Below are positions 14,399 through 21,034 of a stretch of DNA of 23,047 bases, piece by piece. The notes beneath the pieces are model-generated. The model worked only from the letters and a program-made list of their open reading frames with translations. It ran no database searches and had not been told where the DNA came from. How positions within the stretch are numbered: position 1 is the first letter of the stretch; every line of letters starts with the position of its first letter. The stretch comes from a virus, in IMG/VR virus record IMGVR_UViG_3300027747_003235, positions 1 through 23,047 of that record. One strand, 5' to 3'. Position numbers and translations under genes: made by a program.

Positions 14399-14919
14399 TA
14401 CGCTTCTCCGATTGGTTTATAAAAAATATGTCGGCCAATTGTAGTAGTCACTTCAAGATTAGTCCAACGTGGGCGAACATAGTTAGCGTGATAAAATAAC
14501 GCACCTTGAGTCGTATCCTCGATTGTCTCATGATTGAAGAAGACTCTTATCGCCAGACTTCTGCTATAGCTATATATCTGCTCATCAATGTCAGGAAGCT
14601 TTTTCATGCAAGCCCAAGAAAATTGACAAGTTTTCTTTTTCTTTTGTTGTACGACTTTACATACAGTATTTGGAAAACCAGGTGCTTTGACTCTATTCAT
14701 AGTCACCAGTGCAACAGCAATCATCCCGTCTTCTTTTTCAATTCCAGCTTCACGATAAATGTTTTGAGTAAGACAATCTATTTCATTTTTATCATGATCA
14801 GTTAGATCATTATACTCAGGCACATTTAACTTGTGCATAGATTGTAAATTGTATTCGACGCCAATTGTTACAAACATTGACATGATTACAAATGCGATTA
14901 TTATTATTATTTTTTGCAT
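14398..14919 (-). CDS. Cell-wall hydrolase, SleB-like, with N-terminal membrane anchor
   Basis: Hydrolase_2/SleB-type peptidoglycan hydrolase, probably an endolysin-type lysis enzyme. 173 residues from ATG 14919, chosen over TTG 14946 because AAAGGA lies 6 nt before it. Residues 4-20 are a hydrophobic signal-anchor or signal peptide (IIIIIAFVIMSMFVTIG). The family core follows: LTQNIYREAGIEKEDGMIAV (Glu57 likely catalytic), LVTMNRVKAPGFPNTVCKVV, CQFSWAC and GALFYHANYVRPRW. The N-terminal hydrophobic segment would allow export by the host Sec system, or a SAR-type anchor, without needing a holin. A TATAAATA late box at 14972-14979 fits late lysis timing. ClpP-like follows by TAATG overlap. Confidence 0.8.
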   Translation of the reverse strand: MQKIIIIIAFVIMSMFVTIGVEYNLQSMHKLNVPEYNDLTDHDKNEIDCLTQNIYREAGIEKEDGMIAVALVTMNRVKAPGFPNTVCKVVQQKKKKTCQFSWACMKKLPDIDEQIYSYSRSLAIRVFFNHETIEDTTQGALFYHANYVRPRWTNLEVTTTIGRHIFYKPIGEA

Positions 14920-14945
14920 TGTAGTCCTTTCTTTTTCAGATAACA

Positions 14946-14965
14946 AAGGCCCTTAAAAGAGCCTT
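14946..14965 (-). terminator. Hairpin downstream of the tmRNA, probable terminator
   Basis: Minus strand AAGGCTC, loop TTTTAA, GGGCCTT (7 bp with one G-U pair), followed by TGTT. It would end the tmRNA transcript. The 5' strand may also pair with the acceptor piece in the mature tmRNA. Confidence 0.6.
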
Positions 14966-14971
14966 GATTAT

Positions 14972-14979
14972 TATTTATA
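14972..14979 (-). promoter_or_regulatory. T4-type late promoter box for SleB and ClpP-like genes
   Basis: Minus-strand TATAAATA, 53 nt before ATG 14919. It sits inside the 3' end of the tmRNA coding piece, so the late transcript would start near 14966 and begin with the tmRNA terminator hairpin. Confidence 0.65.
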
Positions 14980-15031
14980 TAATGGTTGGTTATTCTGTTA
15001 CGAGGAAACCAACCGAAACCCTAAGCGGCGT

Positions 15032-15064
15032 TTAGGCTGCTAATGCGAACTGTGAGTCGTTTGC
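15032..15064 (-). other. tmRNA tag reading frame (ANDSQFALAA, stop)
   Basis: GCA resume codon at 15064-15062, then nine codons and TAA at 15034-15032. With the charged alanine the tag would read AANDSQFALAA, close to the common AANDENYALAA. The ALAA end is the ClpX/ClpP degradation signal. Confidence 0.9.
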
Positions 15065-15151
15065 GTTTACTTATTTTGCTTGATTTGCGGTCATCGCCTA
15101 CCGTGTTGCCGTCTCTAATATCTCTCGCTGTCGAATACTGAGTACACCCCC

Positions 15152-15227
15152 ATCAAAAGCACTCTCAAATCTGAATAGTACGGAGTTGGTGACCGTATCT
15201 CTTGGGACTCAAACCCACGAATGCTTT
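15152..15227 (-). other. tmRNA intervening segment removed during maturation
   Basis: Joins the acceptor piece to the coding piece. The ends pair as AAAGCATTC with GAGTGCTTT (9 bp with one G-U), and inside are two further hairpins (GGG/CCC with TTTGAGT loop; ACGG/CCGT). Such closed loops mark the part excised in two-piece tmRNAs. Confidence 0.75.
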
Positions 15228-15299
15228 TGGTGGAGGTGGGGGGATTTGCACCCCCGTCCAACAAGCCTTCTCTTTGAAGGGATTACAACAATTAAATTA

Positions 15300-15329
15300 A
15301 TTATATACTAAAAACGAATTAATGTATAC
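15300..15329 (-). promoter_or_regulatory. Repeated phage promoter, copy 4 (tmRNA)
   Basis: Minus strand: GTATAC (15329-15324), 18-bp spacer ATTAATTCGTTTTTAGTA, TATAAT (15305-15300). Same spacing and near-identical spacer core (TAATTCGT) as the other three copies; it lies just ahead of the tmRNA acceptor piece. Confidence 0.7.
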
Positions 15330-15746
15330 TCACCAAGAGAACTTTGGATACTTAACTTTCACAGCAGCGCAGGCAGCTAAGTATTCTTTCTCTTGTGATG
15401 CACTACCTTTTACTTTAGCATCTAAATAATCTGCTATTGGTGGGTAGGCTTCAGCACGCAGTGTTTCAATTACTCGATGAATAATATCTTCAGTGATAGT
15501 AAGACCCCATTCCTGTCTAAAGATAAAAACGTAACCCTCAGGAATTGAAGTTTGTTTAACTAGCAATTCATGTTCTGATGGTGAGAGCACAAGGTATGAT
15601 GATGCCTCTGGTGTTTTTTGACCAATCATAATTAAATCAAAATCTACAGTGCGAGGCCAATCAACAAAGTCTCCAGGTATATTCATAGCTGGTCTGCCAT
15701 ACATCTTTTGTAGGTTTACAGATGTTACTGTATAAAGAGAAAACAT
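15330..15746 (-). CDS. Probable tail-fibre assembly chaperone-like protein
   Basis: 138 residues. The C-terminal block, RVIETLRAEAYPPIADYLDA followed by YLAACAAVKVKYPKF, resembles the conserved YPPIxxQLD ... KxKYPK end of small phage proteins that accompany tail fibres. The N-terminal part (FSLYTVTSVNLQK...) has no domain I know. It begins by TAATG overlap with the 15746 gene, downstream of three fibre genes in the same direction. Role in fibre folding or attachment is inferred from context. Confidence 0.55.
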   Translation of the reverse strand: MFSLYTVTSVNLQKMYGRPAMNIPGDFVDWPRTVDFDLIMIGQKTPEASSYLVLSPSEHELLVKQTSIPEGYVFIFRQEWGLTITEDIIHRVIETLRAEAYPPIADYLDAKVKGSASQEKEYLAACAAVKVKYPKFSW

Positions 15747-16375
15747 TAATTATTCTCCAGTTGATGTGTTGTTGGTGTATTTAAAAACTCAATCTTTTGA
15801 GGATTAGCTCCGCCAATTAAAACCTGAGCATTTTCTGGAATTAGGCCAATTTGTTGTAGCGCAGTCCATGTATATGGATTTGACATTGCATTGCGCAGTT
15901 TAGCTGGAGATGGACGTCCATTTGCAATAATTTCTGCATGAATTTCTTTACCAATCATTACAGTAAATTCATTTGCTGCGTTTGCTTCATACATTTCTTC
16001 ATCAGTAAATGACGTTCCATCATGATGTTTCATGCGAGTAGGTTCTGCAACTTCATAGAGTTCAGCTAATAGTCTTTCAAGAATTTTAATTTCTTCTTTA
16101 TTAAGAAGAAACGCTTCTTGTTGTGCTGGAAAACCAGATTCCCATTCTAGAATATCTGCACGAAGGTTAAGAATTAAATGCTGCATTGCATTATTATCTT
16201 TAAGAGTTTGTAGCTCTGAGAGTTTTGCTTGATACTTAAGTTGAGAAACCTCTTCAAGCGCTGCAGCACGAATGCGTCCTTCTAAGAAACCTTTAAGAGT
16301 TTTAATCTTTTCCCAAGGGGTTTCACCGATCACTTGATAGCGATAGTTGAATTCAGTATTTAATTTTGAAGCCAT
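15746..16375 (-). CDS. Conserved tail-fibre neighbourhood protein, function unknown
   Basis: 209 residues, strongly helical and likely coiled coil at about 25-115 (KTLKGFLEGRIRAAALEEVS, LSELQTLKDNNAMQHLILNL, LNKEEIKILERLLAELYEVA). The C-terminal part holds NGRPSPAKLRNAMSNPYTWT and LQQIGLIPENAQ. This combination is familiar from marine T4-like phages next to fibre genes, but no function is known to me. Ribosome site AAAGGA lies before ATG 16375; a weak late-like box sits further upstream. Confidence 0.65.
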   Translation of the reverse strand: MASKLNTEFNYRYQVIGETPWEKIKTLKGFLEGRIRAAALEEVSQLKYQAKLSELQTLKDNNAMQHLILNLRADILEWESGFPAQQEAFLLNKEEIKILERLLAELYEVAEPTRMKHHDGTSFTDEEMYEANAANEFTVMIGKEIHAEIIANGRPSPAKLRNAMSNPYTWTALQQIGLIPENAQVLIGGANPQKIEFLNTPTTHQLENN

Positions 16376-16402
16376 AATAATTTCCTTTATAAAAACATAA
16401 CA

Positions 16403-16410
16403 TATTTATG
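16403..16410 (-). promoter_or_regulatory. Possible late promoter, one mismatch
   Basis: Minus-strand CATAAATA, one base from the TATAAATA late box, overlapping the stop of the fibre gene at 16406 and 28 nt before ATG 16375. Could give separate late transcription of the 16375 and 15746 genes. Confidence 0.35.
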
Positions 16411-17344
16411 CTGCAAACACAGTAGCAGCAACATAATACCGCGCAGTACCAACGCCAGTAGTATCACTAGCAACTACTCCAGTGTTAGATATCAGATTAG
16501 TTATGTTATTAGTTGAACCAGAACTATAACCAAATCCAAATATTGCTTTATCACCACCAAAGCTACTAGCTGCTAATCCATATCTAGCAGTACCAACAAT
16601 TGTTGTATCAGTTGCTATAACACCAGTACTGGATATTAGATTACTTGCTGAAACATATGGTGCAGAAGAGTTTAGACCATATCCAAATATTGCTTTATTA
16701 CCACCATAACTAGCAGCAGCTAATCCAGATCTAATAGTAGCAGTGTTAGATACATCTGTGGCAACTACGCCAGTATTAGATACACGATTAGTGAGTGAAT
16801 AATATGTAGATCCTGAAATGCCAAATCCAAATATTGCTTTATCATCACCATAACTAGCTGCAGCTAGACGCGCTCTAGGAGTACCAACGCCAGTAGTATC
16901 ACTAGCAACTACACCAGCATTAGATACAAGATTAGTAATAGATTCAACTGAAGTGGCCTGGCCATATCCAAATATTGCTTTATCACCATCATAACCAGCT
17001 GCAGCTAAACCCAAGCGCGCTTTGCCTACACTAGTAGTATCATTAGCAACTACACCAATATTAGATACAAGATTAGTCAATGACACGTTTGATGCTGTTG
17101 TGCTACCAAATCCAAATATTGCTTTATCGCCACCATAACCAGCTGCAGCTAATTGAAATCTAGCAGTACCAGTAGTAGATGTATCTGTTGCAACAACACC
17201 AATATTAGATACAAGATTAGTCATTGAAAGCTTTGTACCATTATTATCGCCATATCCAAATATACCTCTTTGCGTAGAAGCATATGAATTAAATTCTAAA
17301 GATGTATCAGAATATTGTAAAGCTATTGGAATTAATGCTGCCAT
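16406..17344 (-). CDS. Kelch-like repeat tail fibre/adhesin, paralogue A
   Basis: 312 residues made of six repeats of about 48 residues. Each reads roughly DKAIFGYG, a variable 5-10 residue loop, (S)LTNLVSNIGVVA, DTTxVGTARYGLAAAGYGG. The R-x-LAAA / IFG(Y/F)G alternation resembles Kelch blades, so a six-bladed propeller is plausible, with the partial repeat at the C-terminus (GTARYYVAATVFAA) closing the ring to the first blade. The first 25 residues are a non-repeat cap (IPIALQYSDTS). Variation lies mainly in the loop after IFGxG, the likely contact surface. Third and last of three tandem paralogues, AAGGAAAT ribosome site, 9 nt after paralogue B. Adhesin function is inferred from repeat type and neighbours. 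Confidence 0.65.
   Translation of the reverse strand: MAALIPIALQYSDTSLEFNSYASTQRGIFGYGDNNGTKLSMTNLVSNIGVVATDTSTTGTARFQLAAAGYGGDKAIFGFGSTTASNVSLTNLVSNIGVVANDTTSVGKARLGLAAAGYDGDKAIFGYGQATSVESITNLVSNAGVVASDTTGVGTPRARLAAASYGDDKAIFGFGISGSTYYSLTNRVSNTGVVATDVSNTATIRSGLAAASYGGNKAIFGYGLNSSAPYVSASNLISSTGVIATDTTIVGTARYGLAASSFGGDKAIFGFGYSSGSTNNITNLISNTGVVASDTTGVGTARYYVAATVFAA
17106..17223 (-). repeat. 118-bp perfect direct repeat, copy in paralogue A
   Basis: Identical base for base to 17907-18024 (offset 801). Covers one full repeat unit boundary, encoding NLVSNIGVVATDTS, TGTARFQLAAAGYGG and DKAIFGFG. Neighbouring repeats are much less alike at DNA level. Confidence 0.9.
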
Positions 17345-17353
17345 GTTATTTCC

Positions 17354-18304
17354 TTATGATCCGTATCCAGCAGCAGCTAAATTTTCTCTAGCAGTACCAA
17401 GTGCAGTAGTATCTGTTGCAAATACACCAGTATTAGATGTAAGAACACTATAAGTAGTGACATTAATACTATTATTACCATATGCAAATATAGCTTTATC
17501 GCCACCATATGTTGAGCCTGCTAAATACATTTTAACAATTGTATAACTGTAAGAATCACTAGCAACTACACCGGTGTTTGATATTAAATTGACTTTATTA
17601 CTAAAACTAGTATCAAATCCAAAAGCAAACATAGCTTTATCACCACCATAACCAGCTGCAGCTAGTCCATATCTGGCAGTGCCTACACTAGTAGTATCAT
17701 TAGCAACTACACCTACATTAGATACAAGATTAGTCAATGTCACAGCGCCATCGCTGCCGCGGCCATATCCAAATATTGCTTTATCGCCACCATAACCAGC
17801 AGCAGCTAAAGATCTTCGTCCAGTACCAACAATAGATGTATCTGTTGCAACAACACCTTGATTAGATACAAGATTAGTTAATAATGAGTAGCCAATATTG
17901 GGAGCTCCAAATCCAAATATTGCTTTATCGCCACCATAACCAGCTGCAGCTAATTGAAATCTAGCAGTACCAGTAGTAGATGTATCTGTTGCAACAACAC
18001 CAATATTAGATACAAGATTAGTCAATGAATAGTATGTATTACCAGCTCCATTTATCCCATATCCAAAGATAGCTTTATCACCACCATAACTAGCAGCTGC
18101 CAAACCATATCTAGCAGTACCAACAGTAGATGTATCTGCTGAAATACTACCAGTATTAGATACAAGATTAGTCATAGAATACGCAGTAGTACTATAACCA
18201 CCATATCCAAATATTGCTTTATCTCTATATCTTAGATTTTTTGCCGTTGTTCCTAATGAATTATCAGCGTATGTTAGTGCAGTTGAACTTATTTTTGTTG
18301 TCAT
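17354..18304 (-). CDS. Kelch-like repeat tail fibre/adhesin, paralogue B
   Basis: 316 residues, again six repeats (DKAIFGYG, DKAIFGYG, DKAIFGFG, DKAIFGYG, DKAMFAFG, DKAIFAYG) and a closing GTARENLAAAGYGS. The last two repeats have drifted most (SYSYTIVKMYLAGSTYGG; VTTYSVLTSNTGVFA). N-terminal cap ISSTALTYADNSLG resembles the short capping motif of the other two. It starts 5 nt after paralogue C ends, so the three are one transcript. Shares a 118-bp identical DNA block with paralogue A. Confidence 0.65.
   Translation of the reverse strand: MTTKISSTALTYADNSLGTTAKNLRYRDKAIFGYGGYSTTAYSMTNLVSNTGSISADTSTVGTARYGLAAASYGGDKAIFGYGINGAGNTYYSLTNLVSNIGVVATDTSTTGTARFQLAAAGYGGDKAIFGFGAPNIGYSLLTNLVSNQGVVATDTSIVGTGRRSLAAAGYGGDKAIFGYGRGSDGAVTLTNLVSNVGVVANDTTSVGTARYGLAAAGYGGDKAMFAFGFDTSFSNKVNLISNTGVVASDSYSYTIVKMYLAGSTYGGDKAIFAYGNNSINVTTYSVLTSNTGVFATDTTALGTARENLAAAGYGS
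17907..18024 (-). repeat. 118-bp perfect direct repeat, copy in paralogue B
   Basis: Second copy of the block at 17106-17223. The mismatch at each end is immediate, as expected for a recombination or gene-conversion tract. Confidence 0.9.
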
Positions 18305-18309
18305 AATAC

Positions 18310-19269
18310 TTAAGATCCAAATCCAGAAGCTGCTAAATAATATCTAGCAGTGCCAACGCCTGTAGTATCAGTTGCAACTACACCAATATTAGATACAAGA
18401 TTAGTTATTGAAGTAGTAGAAGCATTCAAATATCCGTATCCAAAGATTGCTTTATCACCACCATAACCAGCAGCAGCTAAGCCCCTTCTAGGAGTGCTAA
18501 CGCCTGTAGTATCTGTTGCAACTACACCAATATTAGATACAAGATTAGTTAATGATACATTACTACCAGCAAAATCACTAGTAACTCCATATCCAAAAAT
18601 AGCTTTATCACCACCATAATCAGCAGCAGCCAAAGAATCTCGTGGAGTACCAACACCAGCTGTATCAGCTGCAAGAACACCTTGATTAGATACAAGATTA
18701 GTCATTGATAAGCGTGCATTAGTAGTGGAGCCACCATATCCAAATATTGCTTTATCGCCGCCATAGCCGGCAGCAGCCAAATATGGTCGTTTAGTACCAA
18801 CACCACTATTATCTGTTGCTACAACACCTATATTAGATACAAGATTAGTTACATTAGTATAAATCGCACTACTATTCCAACCAAATCCAAAAATAGCTTT
18901 GTCATTTCCATAAGTTGCTGCAGCTAAATTAACTCTAATGGTACCAACACCACTATTATCTATTGCTACAACACCAATATTAGATACAAGATTAGTTGTA
19001 GCGGTAACCGAACCATTACCACTAATCACTATTGTGCCATATCCAAAAATAGCTTTATCACCGCCATAGCCGGCAGCAGCATGACCATAACGTGCACTAC
19101 CAACGCTTGATATATCTGTTGAAACCAAACCATTAATATTAACTTGATTTGTTATTGAAATTGTTGCATTATAACCGCATATAAAGATAGCTCTCTTAAA
19201 TCTATTCAAGGAATAAGACTGAGTTCCATCTGGATATAGTATACCGTTAAAATTGAGAGTAGTTGCCAT
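18310..19269 (-). CDS. Kelch-like repeat tail fibre/adhesin, paralogue C
   Basis: 319 residues, first gene of the fibre operon. The N-terminus, LNFNGILYPDGTQSYS, carries the YPDGTQ motif common at the start of phage fibre and receptor-binding proteins, which supports a virion role for all three. Six repeats follow, from KRAIFICG through five DKAIFG(Y/F)G units, ending in GTARYYLAASGFGS. Loops between IFGYG and the (L)TNLVSN strand vary in length (5-14 residues). A TATAAATA late box at 19294-19301 stands upstream, so expression is late. Confidence 0.68.
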   Translation of the reverse strand: MATTLNFNGILYPDGTQSYSLNRFKRAIFICGYNATISITNQVNINGLVSTDISSVGSARYGHAAAGYGGDKAIFGYGTIVISGNGSVTATTNLVSNIGVVAIDNSGVGTIRVNLAAATYGNDKAIFGFGWNSSAIYTNVTNLVSNIGVVATDNSGVGTKRPYLAAAGYGGDKAIFGYGGSTTNARLSMTNLVSNQGVLAADTAGVGTPRDSLAAADYGGDKAIFGYGVTSDFAGSNVSLTNLVSNIGVVATDTTGVSTPRRGLAAAGYGGDKAIFGYGYLNASTTSITNLVSNIGVVATDTTGVGTARYYLAASGFGS

Positions 19270-19293
19270 GTTATGCTATTACCTATAATCTTA

Positions 19294-19301
19294 TATTTAT
19301 A
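19294..19301 (-). promoter_or_regulatory. T4-type late promoter box for the fibre operon
   Basis: Minus-strand TATAAATA, 24 nt before ATG 19269. It lies in the short gap between the PD-(D/E)XK nuclease gene and the fibre genes. Confidence 0.78.
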
Positions 19302-19310
19302 CAAGGAATA

Positions 19311-19961
19311 TTAATGATTTTTAAGTTTAGAATAATCTTGTCGCAGATTAACAAATTCTTGAATCCATGTATCACGCTTCTCTATAAAGATTAAAGGATC
19401 ACTATCATCAACTGACATGATGATCACCAATCTATCTACAGGAATTCCGGTTCTTTCCTCAAACATAACGGCGTATGCCGAAGTCTGCATGAAGTATCCA
19501 TGAATGTCATCTCGTGACTTTACTCGTTTAGACGTTTTAAAATCAATAATAGATAGTCTACCATCAAATTCTGCAATACAGTCTACAGTACCAGCAACTT
19601 GCAAGTGATCAGAATAGAGTTGTGTCTCAAGACAGTGAACATTATTAATTCTATTTAAGTGAGGTTTAATAGAATTAAATACTTCTAAATCAAAAGGTGT
19701 AGGATTGACTTCTTTGTTGAGTAGATAATCTTCGCAGAGCGAGTGTATAGCAGTACCTCGTCTTGCTGCTCGTGAAGAGATTCGATTTGCTTCTTCTTCT
19801 CCAACTGCTTTACGCCAGGCCATGATTTCTGCTTTTCCAAGCAGTCCAAGGACTGACGTAACGGAGGGATACTTTCTACCACTAGGTGTCTCGTAGCGTC
19901 GACCTTCGGGAGAATCAACGCGTACGAGTTTTTCAATGTTATGATGTATGTGATTAAACAA
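19311..19961 (-). CDS. PD-(D/E)XK superfamily exonuclease
   Basis: Probable RecB/Cas4-like or MGME1-like DNA exonuclease of 216 residues. Motifs in order: YPSVTSVLGLL (31-41), RRGTAIHSLCEDYL (67-80, motif I region with His73), ETQLYS (Glu112), GTVDCIAEFDGRLSIIDFKT (124-143, catalytic Asp127 and the D-x-K pair Asp140/Lys142), and MQTSAYAVMFEE (QxxxY motif, 158-169). All expected residues are present. The frame opens with TTG 19961 and no in-frame ATG follows until residue 47, so a TTG start overlapping the PhoH stop by 8 nt is the best choice. It is probably co-expressed with PhoH and used in host DNA breakdown or recombination; the substrate is not visible from sequence. Confidence 0.83.
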   Translation of the reverse strand: MFNHIHHNIEKLVRVDSPEGRRYETPSGRKYPSVTSVLGLLGKAEIMAWRKAVGEEEANRISSRAARRGTAIHSLCEDYLLNKEVNPTPFDLEVFNSIKPHLNRINNVHCLETQLYSDHLQVAGTVDCIAEFDGRLSIIDFKTSKRVKSRDDIHGYFMQTSAYAVMFEERTGIPVDRLVIIMSVDDSDPLIFIEKRDTWIQEFVNLRQDYSKLKNH

Positions 19962-20730
19962 CGTTATCTTCGTAATGTAGTTTAGCCAAGATATAATCCT
20001 TGACTAGTGAACTTCGAACAATGTCGTCCGGAGTAAATTCAATTTTAGTAAATGCGCCCATATGATAGGCAATGTCAAAGAACTTTAAAATGCCTGACAT
20101 ATCATTCTTCTTTTTATTCAAGTCTGTTTGACGATAGTCGCCACACCAAAGAATCTTAGAACGATAACCAACACGAGTCATTACTGTATCAATTTCTTCA
20201 AATGTCAAGTTTTGCATTTCATCAACAATAATGATAGCATCGTCAAATGACATACCTCGAATGAACGAGGTTGAAATGAATTCAATATAACCTTGCTCTT
20301 CTAATCTATCCCAAGCATCTTTACGACCAAAGAGTGTTTCGCAAATCTGACGATATGGTTGTTGATAGATCTCCATCTTTTCATGAACATCACCTGGAAG
20401 ATGTCCAACTTCACGACCCTGTACTGCTGAGCGTACAACAATGATTTTTCTAAATGGATTACTCTTATCCATTACTTCTTCAAGTGCTTTGTATAGTGCG
20501 CAGAATGTTTTTCCTGTTCCTGCCACTCCATGTAGTGCTACAAAATAATCACCTCGCTTATAAGCATCAAAGAATAACTTTTGATTATCAGTAAGAGGAT
20601 CGAATGTTTTTAAATCATCTATTCTAAGCTTTAAGGTGTTATTCACTGGAGATGTTTTTGATACTGGAGTTCTAAGTGCTTTATCAGCAGATTCGTTCTC
20701 AGTAGGTTTTGGTGCTGCTTTACGTGCCAT
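19954..20730 (-). CDS. phoH: PhoH-like ATPase
   Basis: P-loop ATPase of the PhoH family, very common in marine phages; linked by name to phosphate stress and by domain to RNA-helicase-like ATPases, true role in phages unknown. 258 residues from ATG 20730, chosen over TTG 20745 because AAGGA lies just upstream. Walker A GVAGTGKT (68-75), conserved VVRSAVQGREVGHLPGD (98-114), Walker B IIIVDEMQN (167-175), and the sensor motif GDYRQTD (197-203). The N-terminal 45 residues are charged and linker-like. Confidence 0.92.
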   Translation of the reverse strand: MARKAAPKPTENESADKALRTPVSKTSPVNNTLKLRIDDLKTFDPLTDNQKLFFDAYKRGDYFVALHGVAGTGKTFCALYKALEEVMDKSNPFRKIIVVRSAVQGREVGHLPGDVHEKMEIYQQPYRQICETLFGRKDAWDRLEEQGYIEFISTSFIRGMSFDDAIIIVDEMQNLTFEEIDTVMTRVGYRSKILWCGDYRQTDLNKKKNDMSGILKFFDIAYHMGAFTKIEFTPDDIVRSSLVKDYILAKLHYEDNVV

Positions 20731-20788
20731 GTACTTCCTTAGCAAGTTGAAAGATATTCACATACACATAACAATGACTGAAATTTAT

Positions 20789-21034
20789 TTAGAATGCATT
20801 CATTTTCTTTAGATCACTTCCTGGAGTACGTTCATGGATTTGCTGAAGAACGTGTTTGAATCCACTATCACGCTTAAGAGTACCAGCGCGCATAGGATCC
20901 ATGAGCATAGGTGCTCCAGTGATTATAGTCTCGTATTGGGGATTTTCTTTGAGGAATTCTTCGCGAGCAGAAATTGACATGAACTTTTCAATTACTTCAT
21001 TTGTATTAATGTCGCGGAAATTATATGTTGGCAT
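20789..21034 (-). CDS. FmdB-like small protein without cysteines
   Basis: 81 residues from ATG 21034, chosen because MPTYNFRD matches the MPTYxFR opening of FmdB-type putative regulatory proteins. In FmdB this strand leads to a CxxC zinc ribbon; here it reads DINTNEVIEKFMSIS and the protein has no cysteine. The remainder (PMLMDPMRAGTLKRDSGFKH then LQQIHERTPGS) is the form seen in other T4-like marine phages. A longer start at 21100 would lie mostly inside the upstream gene. Overlaps the 21021 gene by 14 nt. Confidence 0.65.
   Translation of the reverse strand: MPTYNFRDINTNEVIEKFMSISAREEFLKENPQYETIITGAPMLMDPMRAGTLKRDSGFKHVLQQIHERTPGSDLKKMNAF

Larger units (their letters stand above)
14966..15285 (-). 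ncRNA. ssrA: Permuted two-piece tmRNA (ssrA)
   Basis: Rescues stalled ribosomes and tags the unfinished protein for proteolysis. In transcription order (minus strand) the acceptor piece comes first: T arm GGGGG-TGCAAAT-CCCCC (15255-15239), then CACCTCC, A and an encoded CCA ending at 15228. After a structured 76-nt intervening segment, the coding piece starts at 15151 with GGGGGTG, which pairs with CACCTCC to rebuild the acceptor stem. That stem has G3-U70, the alanine identity pair. TATTCGACAG follows near the 5' end, as in tmRNAs. The tag frame begins at GCA 15064 and reads ANDSQFALAA then TAA (15034-15032). An 8-bp hairpin (14984-14991 with 15007-15014) lies in the 3' part. This permuted order is typical of alphaproteobacterial tmRNAs. 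The outer ends (14966, 15285) are approximate. Confidence 0.9.

Noticed and set aside
15228-15260. Stand-alone tRNA or tRNA pseudogene suggested by a T arm and CCA
   Set aside because: There is no D arm or anticodon arm next to it; the matching acceptor strand lies at 15151-15145, which fits a permuted tmRNA.
16406-19269. CRISPR-like regular repeats
   Set aside because: The period is about 144 bp, the repeats are imperfect and they lie in frame within three long coding genes; they encode protein repeats.
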